DNA of 29,137 bases from a virus. Where the stretch lies: IMG/VR virus record IMGVR_UViG_3300048582_000059, positions 1 to 29,137 of that record, one strand, 5' to 3'. Every line of letters begins with the position of its first letter. Positions within the stretch are counted from its first letter, which is position 1. Made by a program: the position numbers and the translations under genes. The notes below the pieces were generated by a model. It was not told where the DNA came from, made no database searches, and was given only the letters and a program-made list of their open reading frames with translations. Shown piece by piece: positions 6,696 to 14,605 of this stretch.

Positions 6696-8384
6696 ATGGC
6701 GTTGACGTTCTACCCACCCTCCGCCAGGGCGTCCTCCTCGGACCTCACCGTCGCCATCAGCCCCCTGGGCTTGACCGAACTGTCCGACGAGGAGTTCGAG
6801 GTCCACGGCCCCCGGATGACCCGGTACTCGACGCACGCCGCCTGGTACCTCGGTCATCACTGGGCCTACCGGCGCGAGGTCGGCGAGCCGCAGTTCGCCT
6901 TCAACTACACGAGGGCGTTGTCCGACTACATGGTCAACTTCTCCTTCGGCAAGGGCGTGCACTTCCGCACGCCGCAGGCGAACGCTGCTGTGATCCCCAC
7001 GGCGCTCAAGCGGGTGTGGGAGCAGGACAACTCGAAGGAGCGCCTGCTGTGGGAGATGGGCAACCTCGGCTCGGTGTACGGCGACGTCTTCGTCAAGGTC
7101 GCCTACGAGGACCCGTGGGTGGACCCCGCCGGTCGACTGCACAACGGCCGTGTCCGCATCATCCCGCTGAACCCGTCGTGGGTGTTCCCCGAGTGGCACC
7201 CGCACGATCGCTCACGCATGGTGCGGGTGAAGATCAAGTACCGCTTCTGGGGCACCGACCAGTCAGGCACGAGGACCGTGCACACGTACACGGAGATCCT
7301 CACCGAGGCGGAGATCCAGGAGTACGTCGACAACACCCTGCTCGACGCTCGCCCCAACCCGCTCGGCACCATCCCGGTGGTGCACATCCCCAACCTCCTC
7401 GTCCCCGGCAGCCCTTGGGGACTCAGCGACATCAGTGACGTCATCCCGCTGAACCGCGAGTACAACGAGAAGGCGCTCGAAGTCAGCGACATCGTCAACT
7501 ACTACTCCGCACCCGTGACGGTCATCGTCGGTGCGAAGGCGAGCAACCTGGAGCGTGGCGCACGCAAGACCTGGGCCATCCCGAACAAGGATGCCCGTGT
7601 CGAGAACCTCGCCGCCATCGACGACCTCGCTGGCCCCCTCGCCTACCTCCAGGTGGTGAAGAAGGGCATGCACGAGATGACCGGCGTGCCCGAGGGTGCG
7701 CTCGGACAGTCGCAGCCCATCAGCAACACCAGCGGCGTGGCACTGCACATCCAGTACCAGCCGTTGATGAACCGGGACCTCCAGAAGAAGATCACCTTCA
7801 CCCCGGGCCTCCAGAAGATCAACGAACTCGCCATCTTGACGCTCGCCCACCGTGAGCCGCAGATGCTCATGTGGGACCCGTACGAGTCCCCCGCCATGCC
7901 CAGCGGCTCGCTGCCGCAACTCGACCCGACGAACCCCAACACGTACGAGACGTCGGTCCACTGGCCCCCGCCCCTCCCCGTCGACCTCCTCGTCAAACTC
8001 AACGAGATCCAGACGAAGATGGCGCTGGGCCTGGAGTCGAAGCGTGGCGCTCTGCAAGATCTCGGGGAGGAGTTCCCCGACGCCAAGATGGCGGAGATCT
8101 TCGCCGAACTGGTCGTCGACCGCAAGGATCAGGGTGCGCTCGACCTCGTGTCGGCCACGATCCAGGCGGCGATCATGGCGGAGACAGGAATGACGCCGGA
8201 CGGCGCTCCGGCGAGTAGTGTCAACTCTGCGGGTGGTAGTGACGTATCATCCCCAGAAGCGGGAGGTCCCCTCCCAGGTGCTGTTGTCCCGGGTGGACCC
8301 GTCGACAACATGGTGAACGAGATTGTGACACGTGCGTTCGGTGGTCGACTGGCCCAGAACCGCAACCCTGAGAACGACGTTTAG
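6696..8384 (+). CDS. Portal protein
   Basis: The 562-residue protein is of portal length and sits between terminase and scaffold/capsid, where the portal belongs. Its sequence has typical portal features: an N-terminal clip/wing region with FNYTRALSDYMVNFSFGKGV, a central GTIPVVHIPN segment, then SPWGLSDISDVIPLNREYNE, and a helical stem/crown with EMTGVPEGALGQ and SNTSGVALHIQY. It forms the dodecameric DNA channel at one vertex, the docking site for terminase and later for the neck. The last 60 residues are Gly/Pro/Ser-rich and probably flexible. ATG 6696 follows AAGGA by 10 bases; a short peptide frame overlaps the start. Confidence 0.93.
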   Translation: MALTFYPPSARASSSDLTVAISPLGLTELSDEEFEVHGPRMTRYSTHAAWYLGHHWAYRREVGEPQFAFNYTRALSDYMVNFSFGKGVHFRTPQANAAVIPTALKRVWEQDNSKERLLWEMGNLGSVYGDVFVKVAYEDPWVDPAGRLHNGRVRIIPLNPSWVFPEWHPHDRSRMVRVKIKYRFWGTDQSGTRTVHTYTEILTEAEIQEYVDNTLLDARPNPLGTIPVVHIPNLLVPGSPWGLSDISDVIPLNREYNEKALEVSDIVNYYSAPVTVIVGAKASNLERGARKTWAIPNKDARVENLAAIDDLAGPLAYLQVVKKGMHEMTGVPEGALGQSQPISNTSGVALHIQYQPLMNRDLQKKITFTPGLQKINELAILTLAHREPQMLMWDPYESPAMPSGSLPQLDPTNPNTYETSVHWPPPLPVDLLVKLNEIQTKMALGLESKRGALQDLGEEFPDAKMAEIFAELVVDRKDQGALDLVSATIQAAIMAETGMTPDGAPASSVNSAGGSDVSSPEAGGPLPGAVVPGGPVDNMVNEIVTRAFGGRLAQNRNPENDV

Positions 8385-8432
8385 GGAACAAAGTAGTCAA
8401 CCCGGACACCTACACCAACAGGGAACGAAACC

Positions 8433-9278
8433 ATGAGCGGTAACACGTCAGCAGACCAGGTGGTCGCCGGAACAGCCCCGGCCTCCACGATCGCAACGGA
8501 GTTCGCAGAGGGGGTGGCTGGCGCACGAGGAGACTTCCTCAACGTCGAAATCCCCGGCGTCGTGAACGTCCCCGAGGGGCAGCCCGCCGGTACAGCCACC
8601 GGCCGAGTCATCCCCGAAGACGAGCACTGGAAGGCCGTCGAGAAGGCCCGCCAGCAGGAGCGTGAGAAGTTGCACCGCCGCCTGGAGGAGATGGAGCAGT
8701 CCATCTCGGGAGTCACCGCCGTCCAGCAGCAGTTGGAGGAAGCCAAGGCCCGAGAGGCCGAGGCGCAGCGACAGGCCGAAGAGGCAGCACGTCTGGCCGA
8801 GATGAGTGCGCTGGAGCGCATCACCGAGGTGGAGGCCAACCTCCAGCGTCGCCTCGAAGAAGAGCGAGAGGCTCGGCTCCGTGCCGAGGCCCTCATCGCC
8901 AAGGAGAGAGAGTTCCAGGAACTCCAGGACTACAAGGCCCAACAGATCGCCCAGAACGCTGCGGACATCGCACCGCAGTTCCTGGACTACATCGGTGGCA
9001 ACACCGCAGAGGAGATCGCCGCCTCGATCGACAGAGCGCGGCAGAAGACCGCCGAGATCCTCAACGAGGTCGAGGCACTCAGGACACAGCAGTGGCATGG
9101 CATGCGCGGCCCGTCCGTGACAGCGCCAGGTGGGTTGGGTCCTGCGGAGAACGAAACTGGGATGGTTCGGCAACTGTCTGATCAGGAGATCAGCGCCATG
9201 TCGATGGAGGAGTACGCAAGACACCGGGGTCCCCTTCGCCAGGCAGCAGCCCAGGCCTACTACGGCCGAGGCCGCTGA
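8433..9278 (+). CDS. Scaffolding protein (predicted)
   Basis: This 281-residue protein lies between portal and major capsid genes. Residues about 62-175 form a long charged coiled coil rich in Glu, Arg, Gln and Ala (REKLHRRLEEMEQ, AREAEAQRQAEEAARLAEM, RRLEEEREARLRAEAL), typical of internal scaffolds. The N-terminal 50 residues are small and flexible. The C-terminal tail has SDQEISAMSMEEYARHR and a basic end, like the capsid-binding tails of scaffolds. ATG 8433 follows AGGGAA. No capsid protease gene is recognised beside it, so how the scaffold leaves the shell is not visible here. Confidence 0.82.
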   Translation: MSGNTSADQVVAGTAPASTIATEFAEGVAGARGDFLNVEIPGVVNVPEGQPAGTATGRVIPEDEHWKAVEKARQQEREKLHRRLEEMEQSISGVTAVQQQLEEAKAREAEAQRQAEEAARLAEMSALERITEVEANLQRRLEEEREARLRAEALIAKEREFQELQDYKAQQIAQNAADIAPQFLDYIGGNTAEEIAASIDRARQKTAEILNEVEALRTQQWHGMRGPSVTAPGGLGPAENETGMVRQLSDQEISAMSMEEYARHRGPLRQAAAQAYYGRGR

Positions 9279-9332
9279 CCGGCACACGGAAGCAACGCAG
9301 ACACCATCAACACTCCGTAGGAGGAGAACCTC

Positions 9333-10472
9333 ATGCCTGACATCTCAGGAGCCGTATCCGGCACCGGCAACGCCTTCGCAGGCGCTTCCGGTGGCAACAA
9401 CCCCGGGGCCGTCGTCCCCGGCGGTGCATTCCTCGGCGTGCAAGCGCCGCCCGCCCCGAGCGGATTCGTGACCGCCGGTTACCCGCAGGGCACCGCCATC
9501 ACGGGTTCGACCGCCATGACCCCGGCCATCCAGGCCGTGTGGTCCAAGGAGATCCTCTTCGTCGCGATGCCGATCCTCCGGTTCGAGCAGTTCGCCGTGA
9601 AGAAGACGGAGTTGGGCGTGGCCCCCGGTCTCACCATCAACTTCATGAAGTACAACAACCTGCCGGTGGACGAGGACAACGGCGCTGCCCTCACCGAGGG
9701 CATCCGCATGACCACCTCGGCCCTGTCGGCGTTCCAGTACCGGATCACCGTCGGTGAGCGTGGTCACGCCATCGCCGTCACGGAGATGCTGCTGCACGCC
9801 TCGTTCGACGACGTGATGGCCTCGGCCTCTCGCCTGCTGGGTCGCCACATGGCCCAGTCGATGGACTTCGAGGCCCGCAACACCCTGCTCGCCGCCGCTG
9901 GCAACACCGCCTTCGGTTACCAGCAGGCTGCTCCGTGGCAGGGTTCGTCCACGAACATCTACGAGCCGGGCACCGCTGGCTCGTCGGTGTCCGACGTCAA
10001 CGCCCTGACCGGTGGCTCGGGCCAGGAGCCGTTCTACATGACCCCGCACACGGTCAAGGACGGCGTGGAGCAGTTGGCCTCGCTGAACATCCCCCGCCTC
10101 GGCGAGACCTACGTCTCGTTCATCCACCCGTCGCAGAGCCGCCGTCTCCGTGACACCCCGGAGTGGATCGAAGTGACCAAGTACGCCGCCCCCGGCAACT
10201 TCATGCTCGGCGAGATCGGCCGCATCAACGACGTGGTCTTCATCGAGACCACGCAGGTGAAGAAGGTCGCCGCCGCCGACCCGGGTGACATCCCGTACTA
10301 CCGCTCCCTGATGATCGGCGACAACGCCTTCGGCCACGCCGTGTCCCTGCCGGTGGAACTCCGCGACGGCGGCGTGCTCGACTTCGGTCGTGAGCACGCT
10401 CTGGCGTGGTACGCCATCTGGGGCTTCGGTGCCATCACCCCGCAGGCCGTCGTCGAGATGGTCACCAACTGA
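9333..10472 (+). CDS. Major capsid protein, N4-gp56-like (HK97 fold)
   Basis: The 379-residue protein follows the scaffold and has the strongest ribosome site of the window (TAGGAGGAGA before ATG 9333). Its codon use is extremely uniform and G/C-ended, as expected for the most abundant virion protein. The sequence fits the N4-gp56 major capsid family: KYNNLPVDEDNGAALTEG, then a spine-helix region with MLLHASFDDVMASASRLLGRHMAQSMD, and later FIHPSQSRRLRDTPEW. It forms the icosahedral shell. No separate decoration protein is recognised next to it. A large hairpin follows 20 bases after the stop. Confidence 0.95.
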   Translation: MPDISGAVSGTGNAFAGASGGNNPGAVVPGGAFLGVQAPPAPSGFVTAGYPQGTAITGSTAMTPAIQAVWSKEILFVAMPILRFEQFAVKKTELGVAPGLTINFMKYNNLPVDEDNGAALTEGIRMTTSALSAFQYRITVGERGHAIAVTEMLLHASFDDVMASASRLLGRHMAQSMDFEARNTLLAAAGNTAFGYQQAAPWQGSSTNIYEPGTAGSSVSDVNALTGGSGQEPFYMTPHTVKDGVEQLASLNIPRLGETYVSFIHPSQSRRLRDTPEWIEVTKYAAPGNFMLGEIGRINDVVFIETTQVKKVAAADPGDIPYYRSLMIGDNAFGHAVSLPVELRDGGVLDFGREHALAWYAIWGFGAITPQAVVEMVTN

Positions 10473-10491
10473 CCCACGGGTCACGCAAGAT

Positions 10492-10544
10492 CTGAGGAGG
10501 GGGCGGGCACAAGGGAACGCCGCACTCCCCCGCCCCCTCCTCAG
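10492..10544 (+). terminator. Hairpin terminator after the major capsid gene
   Basis: CTGAGGAGGGGGCGGG (10492-10507) and its exact reverse complement (10529-10544) form a 16-bp GC-rich stem around a 21-base loop. There is no U-tract. It could stop or attenuate transcription after the capsid gene, or protect the 3' end of the capsid mRNA. Confidence 0.75.
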
Positions 10545-10595
10545 CCGCACACCACAGCAAGCGCCCTCACGGGGAATCCACACTGGAGAACGAAC

Positions 10596-11102
10596 ATGGC
10601 AGCAACACGCACACGAGGTGGGGGCCGCACGACCCCCCGCAGCACCCCGGCCAAGACCAAGGCAGCGGCCCCCCCGGCCGTCGTCGTGGACGTCACGCCG
10701 GAAGGGGAGGTGCCCGATCTCTCGCACGAGGGCATCATCGACCTTCCCGACGATGGCACCGTCACCGACCTCGCCACCGGCCAGGTCATGAACTTCGCCG
10801 ATCGAGGCGACCTCATCCTCCCCGAGGACGTCGGCTTCGACGACTTCGAGGAAGAGGACGAGGTGGTCGCCGACCCCACGGAGTACCTGTCCGCCCGCCA
10901 CGAGGTGGTCGACGGTGTGCAGGATCTCGGCCCCGACGTCGAGACCCGCAACGGTGGCCTCGTCATCGTCCGTGTGGTCGAGGACATCGGCCCTGTCTAC
11001 TACGGCAAGAACATCATCGAGATGAAGCGTGGTCGCCGGTACCAGGTGACCCAGGACATCTACGACTGGCTTCTCTCGAAGAAGGCAGTCCTCGGACAGT
11101 GA
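10596..11102 (+). CDS. Unknown post-capsid protein, 168 aa, disordered N-terminus with small C-terminal domain
   Basis: ATG 10596 follows GGAGAAC. Residues 1-115 are low-complexity: a basic Thr/Arg/Ala N-terminus, then an acidic stretch (DDFEEEDEVV). The last 50 residues look folded: GGLVIVRVVEDIGPVYYGKN followed by MKRGRRYQVTQDIYDWLLSK. The gene at 11110 ends in a similar domain, which suggests a duplicated pair. Small proteins just after the capsid gene are often head-tail connector or capsid-associated components; that is a positional inference. Its mRNA probably depends on read-through of the hairpin at 10492 or on a promoter I do not see. Confidence 0.82.
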   Translation: MAATRTRGGGRTTPRSTPAKTKAAAPPAVVVDVTPEGEVPDLSHEGIIDLPDDGTVTDLATGQVMNFADRGDLILPEDVGFDDFEEEDEVVADPTEYLSARHEVVDGVQDLGPDVETRNGGLVIVRVVEDIGPVYYGKNIIEMKRGRRYQVTQDIYDWLLSKKAVLGQ

Positions 11103-11109
11103 GGACGTA

Positions 11110-11505
11110 ATGGCCCCCAGAAAGACTCCGTCAACGAAGATCGCCGCCGACTCCGAAGTCGTTGACGTCGAGTCTGCGGAACCCACCCAAGTAGCCACCC
11201 CACAGGTGACCGACGACCCGCCTGAGGGCGCTGCGCCGGATCTCACTCTCGCTGCGCTGGACGAGGTTCCGCACGAGGTGGGTGTCTCCTCCGCCCTCCC
11301 GGAAGAGGCACCCACCTCACCCCCTCCGCCCGAGTTCGACGTCTTCGCCGAACCGGGGGCTGGCGCTGTGCGCCTACGGTTCGTCAACCGGGTCACGGTC
11401 TTCGACGGCAAGCACCAGGTGATCGCCTTCCCAGGCGATCGCATCAAGGTGAGTGCCTCCCTCGCCACCGGACTGATCGAGCGGGGCGACGCCGTAGCCC
11501 TCTGA
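11110..11505 (+). CDS. Unknown protein, 131 aa, with C-terminal domain like its upstream neighbour
   Basis: The gene starts 7 bases after the previous stop (GAGG site in TGAGGACGTAATG). Residues 1-85 are Pro/Ala/Glu/Thr-rich and probably disordered. The last 45 residues are compact: VRLRFVNRVTVFDGKHQVIA, then FPGDRIKVSASLATGLIERGDAV. Both this and the previous protein pair a disordered N-terminus with a final beta-hairpin and helix ending in a hydrophobic segment, so they may be paralogues. A capsid- or connector-associated role is inferred from position. Neither has a known catalytic motif. Confidence 0.8.
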   Translation: MAPRKTPSTKIAADSEVVDVESAEPTQVATPQVTDDPPEGAAPDLTLAALDEVPHEVGVSSALPEEAPTSPPPPEFDVFAEPGAGAVRLRFVNRVTVFDGKHQVIAFPGDRIKVSASLATGLIERGDAVAL

Positions 11506-11522
11506 CCGTGACCGGCATGGCT

Positions 11523-11528
11523 TAGTCT
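11523..11528 (+). promoter_or_regulatory. -10-like box TAGTCT before the gene at 11535 (leaderless-type)
   Basis: TAGTCT ends 6 bases before ATG 11535 and no SD site intervenes. It is the same hexamer as before the terminase gene. A TCTGAC element lies 16 bases upstream (11501-11506) and may act as a weak -35 site. Confidence 0.4.
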
Positions 11529-11534
11529 GAGGCC

Positions 11535-11744
11535 ATGTCGGACGTAGGAGATCCCGAGGTCGAGCCGGAGCCGGAGGTCGTCGTCGAGCCGAACCCTGAG
11601 AAGGTGCTCCTGGACCTCCGCTCGGAGTATCTGCGGCCCACGAGCGACAACACCGACCCCGTGACCGGCCTGCCTCGATACACGGGGTACCCGCAGCGCA
11701 TGGTCTCCGGTGAGATCGTTGGCACCCTGATGGAGTGGGAGTAG
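11535..11744 (+). CDS. Small acidic unknown protein, 69 aa
   Basis: The first 24 residues are an acidic Glu/Pro/Val repeat (EPEPEVVVEPNPE). The rest is short and polar, with YLRPTSDNTDPVTGLPRYTGYP. Codons are G/C-ended. ATG 11535 has no SD site but follows TAGTCT by 6 bases, so initiation may be leaderless. The next gene starts 3 bases after the stop. I recognise no family; a small neck-region protein is possible. Confidence 0.7.
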   Translation: MSDVGDPEVEPEPEVVVEPNPEKVLLDLRSEYLRPTSDNTDPVTGLPRYTGYPQRMVSGEIVGTLMEWE

Positions 11745-11747
11745 GCC

Positions 11748-12605
11748 ATGGCCACGTACGAGTCGATCATGGAGGGCGCACGCCAGCAGTTGCGCGACTT
11801 CCCCAAGCACTTCTCTGCCGCCGCCTCCACCGGCCTCATCGCCGACACGTACCGGCTCCCCCACAACAAGGTTCTCGGTTACGAGATGCGGTGCCGTCTC
11901 ACCAGTCCCGATCTCGAAGACTCTGTTGACGGCTTCTACGTGCTGTCGGGGCAAGAGGTCACCGACAGCACCTTCCTCTTCAACGTCGATGAGCGCAACG
12001 GACTCCTCAAGATCGAGGAGTACCCGACCGGCACGTCGGCCGAGGACTACGCCGGGTGGGGCATGGAGGTCGAGGGCTACTTCGTCTCCTGGGTGACCGA
12101 CGACGAACTGCACTACCACGCTCAGACCATGGTGGCCCAGCACGCCTACCACCGCTCCGACTTCGTGCTGGAGGCCGTCTCCCATAACGAGGAGCGTGCG
12201 CTCATCCTGGGCACGTGCGTCGAGGCGTGCTACGCCCTGCTGTCCGAGTTCTCTCGCGACATCGACGTGAACACCCCGGAGGGGATCTCACTCCCCACCA
12301 CCCAGCGGTTCCGGCAGGTGCAACAACTTCTCCTCGGTCCTGACGGACTCCAGGAGAAGTACAAGCACATGGCCCTCATGCTCGGCATCGGTCTCGACCG
12401 GATCGAGGTCGGCGTGCTTCGCCGGGTCAGCCGCACCACGAACCGCCTCGTGCCGGTCTACCGCCCGAGGGAGTGGGACGACGCCTCTCGCCCGGCCCGT
12501 GTGTTCCCGCCCATCGACGACATCGGCCCGTCGACCCCTCCCGAAGACTTCGTTCCCGCTGCGTTCGTCACCGGGTACTACGAGATGCCCGAGGCGGGCC
12601 GCTGA
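11748..12605 (+). CDS. Probable head-tail connector/adaptor protein, 285 aa (function unproven)
   Basis: The gene follows the small gene at 11535 by 3 bases and overlaps the next by one base (TGATG). The N-terminal 110 residues look beta-rich (VLGYEMRCRLTSPD, DSVDGFYVLSGQEV). Residues about 125-230 are mostly helical with QTMVAQHAYHRSDFVLEAV and CVEACYALLSEFSRD. The C-terminus is Pro-rich. No enzyme motif is visible. Its place between capsid and sheath genes fits a neck or adaptor protein, but I do not recognise a family and the assignment rests on context. Confidence 0.8.
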   Translation: MATYESIMEGARQQLRDFPKHFSAAASTGLIADTYRLPHNKVLGYEMRCRLTSPDLEDSVDGFYVLSGQEVTDSTFLFNVDERNGLLKIEEYPTGTSAEDYAGWGMEVEGYFVSWVTDDELHYHAQTMVAQHAYHRSDFVLEAVSHNEERALILGTCVEACYALLSEFSRDIDVNTPEGISLPTTQRFRQVQQLLLGPDGLQEKYKHMALMLGIGLDRIEVGVLRRVSRTTNRLVPVYRPREWDDASRPARVFPPIDDIGPSTPPEDFVPAAFVTGYYEMPEAGR

Positions 12606-13543
12606 TGGTCACGGAGTTCCACCGCAAGGCGAACAGGTACGGGTCCACCTTCACGGCCGTGTCCGACCACGGTGGGTCCGAGGGGGCGGGGTACCCGTAT
12701 GCCAGCGTCGGCTATGAGCGCCCGAAGGAGGAGGCAGCCACGACCACGGTCCTCAACCCGCCGGGGGGCGCTGCGGCGTGGATGGACCACGGCCCCATCT
12801 CTCGTGAGGGGTTCCGTCAGCGAGAGATGTTCATGTCCACGCCCGGTGAAGTGACGAGCGCCTTCGCCCACCCCAGCATGAAGCACACCATGGGTGGGCT
12901 TCTCGGCATGGCGGTCGACGAGCATCGCCGCATGACGGGGTCATCAACTGCTGTGCCTGGCCACGACGCCAGCCTCAGCCCCGACAGTTCCCGGCTCGTG
13001 CAGAGGGTCCGCTCGACCGGAGTGGACGTCCCCGTCAACCCCAAGAACCCGGGGGCGGAGGACAACAACACCCTGAACAAGAACCGGGACAACCTCCGTA
13101 TGCGCCCTCACGAACTCCCGGGTCCGGACACCAGAGTCAGCCCCGACCTGTTCCGCCAGGGGGCGCAGACGACTCGCTCCCTGCTACGTGGGCCTGGGGC
13201 CGGTGGCCCCTCACCGCAACCGCATCTCGGCGGTGAGCAGTTGAAGATGTTCATGTCGCCCCGGGAGATCTCCAGCCAGTACGGACTGGGGGACATGATC
13301 GACCGCGAGGACAGCACGCCCTCCGCACTACTCGCTCGCAAGTACCGGGAGAGTGCTGGACCTCTCCGCTCCTCGATCGTCTCGAAGGGTATCGAGACCC
13401 CGATCGACATCTCGATGACCGACGCCGACGACCAGCCCAACCCGGTCGTCGCAGACGGCCACCACCGCCTCGCCGTGGGCCTCCGACACGACCCTGACCG
13501 TCTCGCCCCCGTGCGGCACGGTGAGACCTTCTGGGACCTCTGA
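12605..13543 (+). CDS. Protein with C-terminal ParB/sulfiredoxin-like domain, 312 aa
   Basis: ATG 12605 overlaps the previous stop (TGATG). Residues about 240-300 resemble the ParB/Srx fold: LARKYRESAGPLRSSIVSKG, then TPIDISMTDAD, then NPVVADGHHRLAV (D284, G285, H286, H287, R288), matching the (V/I)-x-DGHHRL motif that binds nucleotide or phosphate in ParB-like proteins. The first 230 residues are polar and low-complexity. They contain REMFMSTPGEV, and LKMFMSPREI recurs before the ParB-like part (about residues 75 and 216). The domain may bind or hydrolyse a nucleotide. Phage ParB-like proteins vary in role, and its presence among neck genes is unexpected. Confidence 0.8.
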   Translation: MVTEFHRKANRYGSTFTAVSDHGGSEGAGYPYASVGYERPKEEAATTTVLNPPGGAAAWMDHGPISREGFRQREMFMSTPGEVTSAFAHPSMKHTMGGLLGMAVDEHRRMTGSSTAVPGHDASLSPDSSRLVQRVRSTGVDVPVNPKNPGAEDNNTLNKNRDNLRMRPHELPGPDTRVSPDLFRQGAQTTRSLLRGPGAGGPSPQPHLGGEQLKMFMSPREISSQYGLGDMIDREDSTPSALLARKYRESAGPLRSSIVSKGIETPIDISMTDADDQPNPVVADGHHRLAVGLRHDPDRLAPVRHGETFWDL

Positions 13544-14151
13544 TGGACCTGGCACGGGAACTCTCCCTCATCCAAGACAAGGGCTACGGCTTCTTCGAGG
13601 AACACCTCGGAGAGGCTGTCTACTGGTGCGAGTTCGACGCAGTGAACAGCCAGTTCAACAAGGTCTACGACGAGGCCGGTCGGCGGTGGAAGGACCCGAT
13701 CCTCGTGCCCGCCCTGTGGGTCAACGTGCCCGAGGGGACCAAGGACGTCTCCCCTGACGGCCGACGGGTCGTGCCCTCGATTGCCCTCGCCGTACCCGTG
13801 GCCACCCTGCGCCAGACCGGCCTCTCCAACGTCGAGGACGCTGGCCGACACCTCAACGACCTTCTCTTCTACGACAACACCTGGTGGGAGATCGGCTCGT
13901 ACCAGGTACGCGGTCGACTCCGGCAGAAGTCGGTGATCGTCGGCGTGCAGGGCACCAAGTTCTTCCCGGACGAGGACGCCGTGTTCGACGTCCTGCCGTT
14001 CCGCGACGCCGACCGGGCCACCCGTCGCCCGCTTGGCGTGCCGAACGAGGAGGAGCCGGAGTTCCCCGAGCACGACGACGAGGCGTTCACGGCACTCTTC
14101 CCCGACCACCCAGTGCCGGAGGACGAGGAAGACCCCGACCCCGGCCCTTGA
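13543..14151 (+). CDS. Probable neck/head-tail joining protein, 202 aa
   Basis: ATG 13543 overlaps the previous stop (TGATG). Residues 1-150 look like a compact beta-rich domain: YWCEFDAVNSQFNKVYDEAG, VPALWVNVPEG, then HLNDLLFYDNTWWEIGSYQV and GRLRQKSVIVGVQGTKFFPDE. A small barrel with a WWEIGSYQVRG strand is common in head-tail stoppers. The last 40 residues are strongly acidic (PEDEEDPDPGP). The position between the adaptor-like and sheath genes supports a neck role; I cannot name the exact homologue. The following 91-base gap holds a promoter-like box and a 16-codon frame. Confidence 0.78.
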   Translation: MDLARELSLIQDKGYGFFEEHLGEAVYWCEFDAVNSQFNKVYDEAGRRWKDPILVPALWVNVPEGTKDVSPDGRRVVPSIALAVPVATLRQTGLSNVEDAGRHLNDLLFYDNTWWEIGSYQVRGRLRQKSVIVGVQGTKFFPDEDAVFDVLPFRDADRATRRPLGVPNEEEPEFPEHDDEAFTALFPDHPVPEDEEDPDPGP

Positions 14152-14177
14152 GCCACGGTTACCCCCGGACCTCGGAC

Positions 14178-14183
14178 TACTCT
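14178..14183 (+). promoter_or_regulatory. -10-like box TACTCT in the gap before the gene at 14243
   Basis: TACTCT ends 6 bases before ATG 14190, which opens a 16-codon frame ending at 14240. The next gene starts at 14243. If transcription begins near 14190, the short frame would be a leaderless leader peptide. The larger gene has its own CGGAG site upstream of ATG 14243. Confidence 0.3.
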
Positions 14184-14242
14184 CCGTAGATGAGAGACCG
14201 GACAAGCGACCGGCTCCCCCAGATGCCCAGACCGGAGTAGCG

Positions 14243-14605
14243 ATGGCCACCCAGCCGTTGTTCGGGGAAGCGTTCATCATGGACGTGTGCCTCGGAACAG
14301 TCGATGACGATGTCGCCGCCCGCATTCGGCGTGCGGCAGAGGCTGTGGGGGAAGACCTGTCGTTGGCGGTCACCGAGGCCATGGGGCGGGACTCGGAGAT
14401 GGCCGACTTCGCACAGTACGTGCAGGTGACCGCCGAAGATGGGGAACTGGTCGTGACTCTCCCCGAGGAGGTGGTCGACGAAGTGCTCGATCGCGAGTTC
14501 GGGGATGTCGACACGCCGCCCACGCCCGTCATCCGCTCCGCCGTGCGCCGGTCCCTGCTTCGCAGCCGGACGGTGTTCGACAGCGTCGTTCGAGGGGGTG
14601 AGTGA
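14243..14605 (+). CDS. Unknown neck/tail-completion region protein, 120 aa
   Basis: ATG 14243 follows CGGAG by 5 bases. Residues 15-45 are helical (VAARIRRAAEAVGEDLSLAV). They are followed by a short beta segment (YVQVTAEDGELVVTLP) and a helical C-terminus with basic residues (RSAVRRSLLRSRTVFDSV). The stop overlaps the start of the next gene, giving coupled translation. Proteins of this size just before the tail terminator gene are often neck or tail-completion proteins; the family is not recognised. Confidence 0.72.
   Translation: MATQPLFGEAFIMDVCLGTVDDDVAARIRRAAEAVGEDLSLAVTEAMGRDSEMADFAQYVQVTAEDGELVVTLPEEVVDEVLDREFGDVDTPPTPVIRSAVRRSLLRSRTVFDSVVRGGE

Noticed and set aside
12473-12604. Extended upstream start for the ParB-like gene (open frame from 12473)
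   Set aside because: The extension overlaps the previous gene by 130 bases and reads as its shadow, whereas ATG 12605 gives a normal TGATG coupled start.
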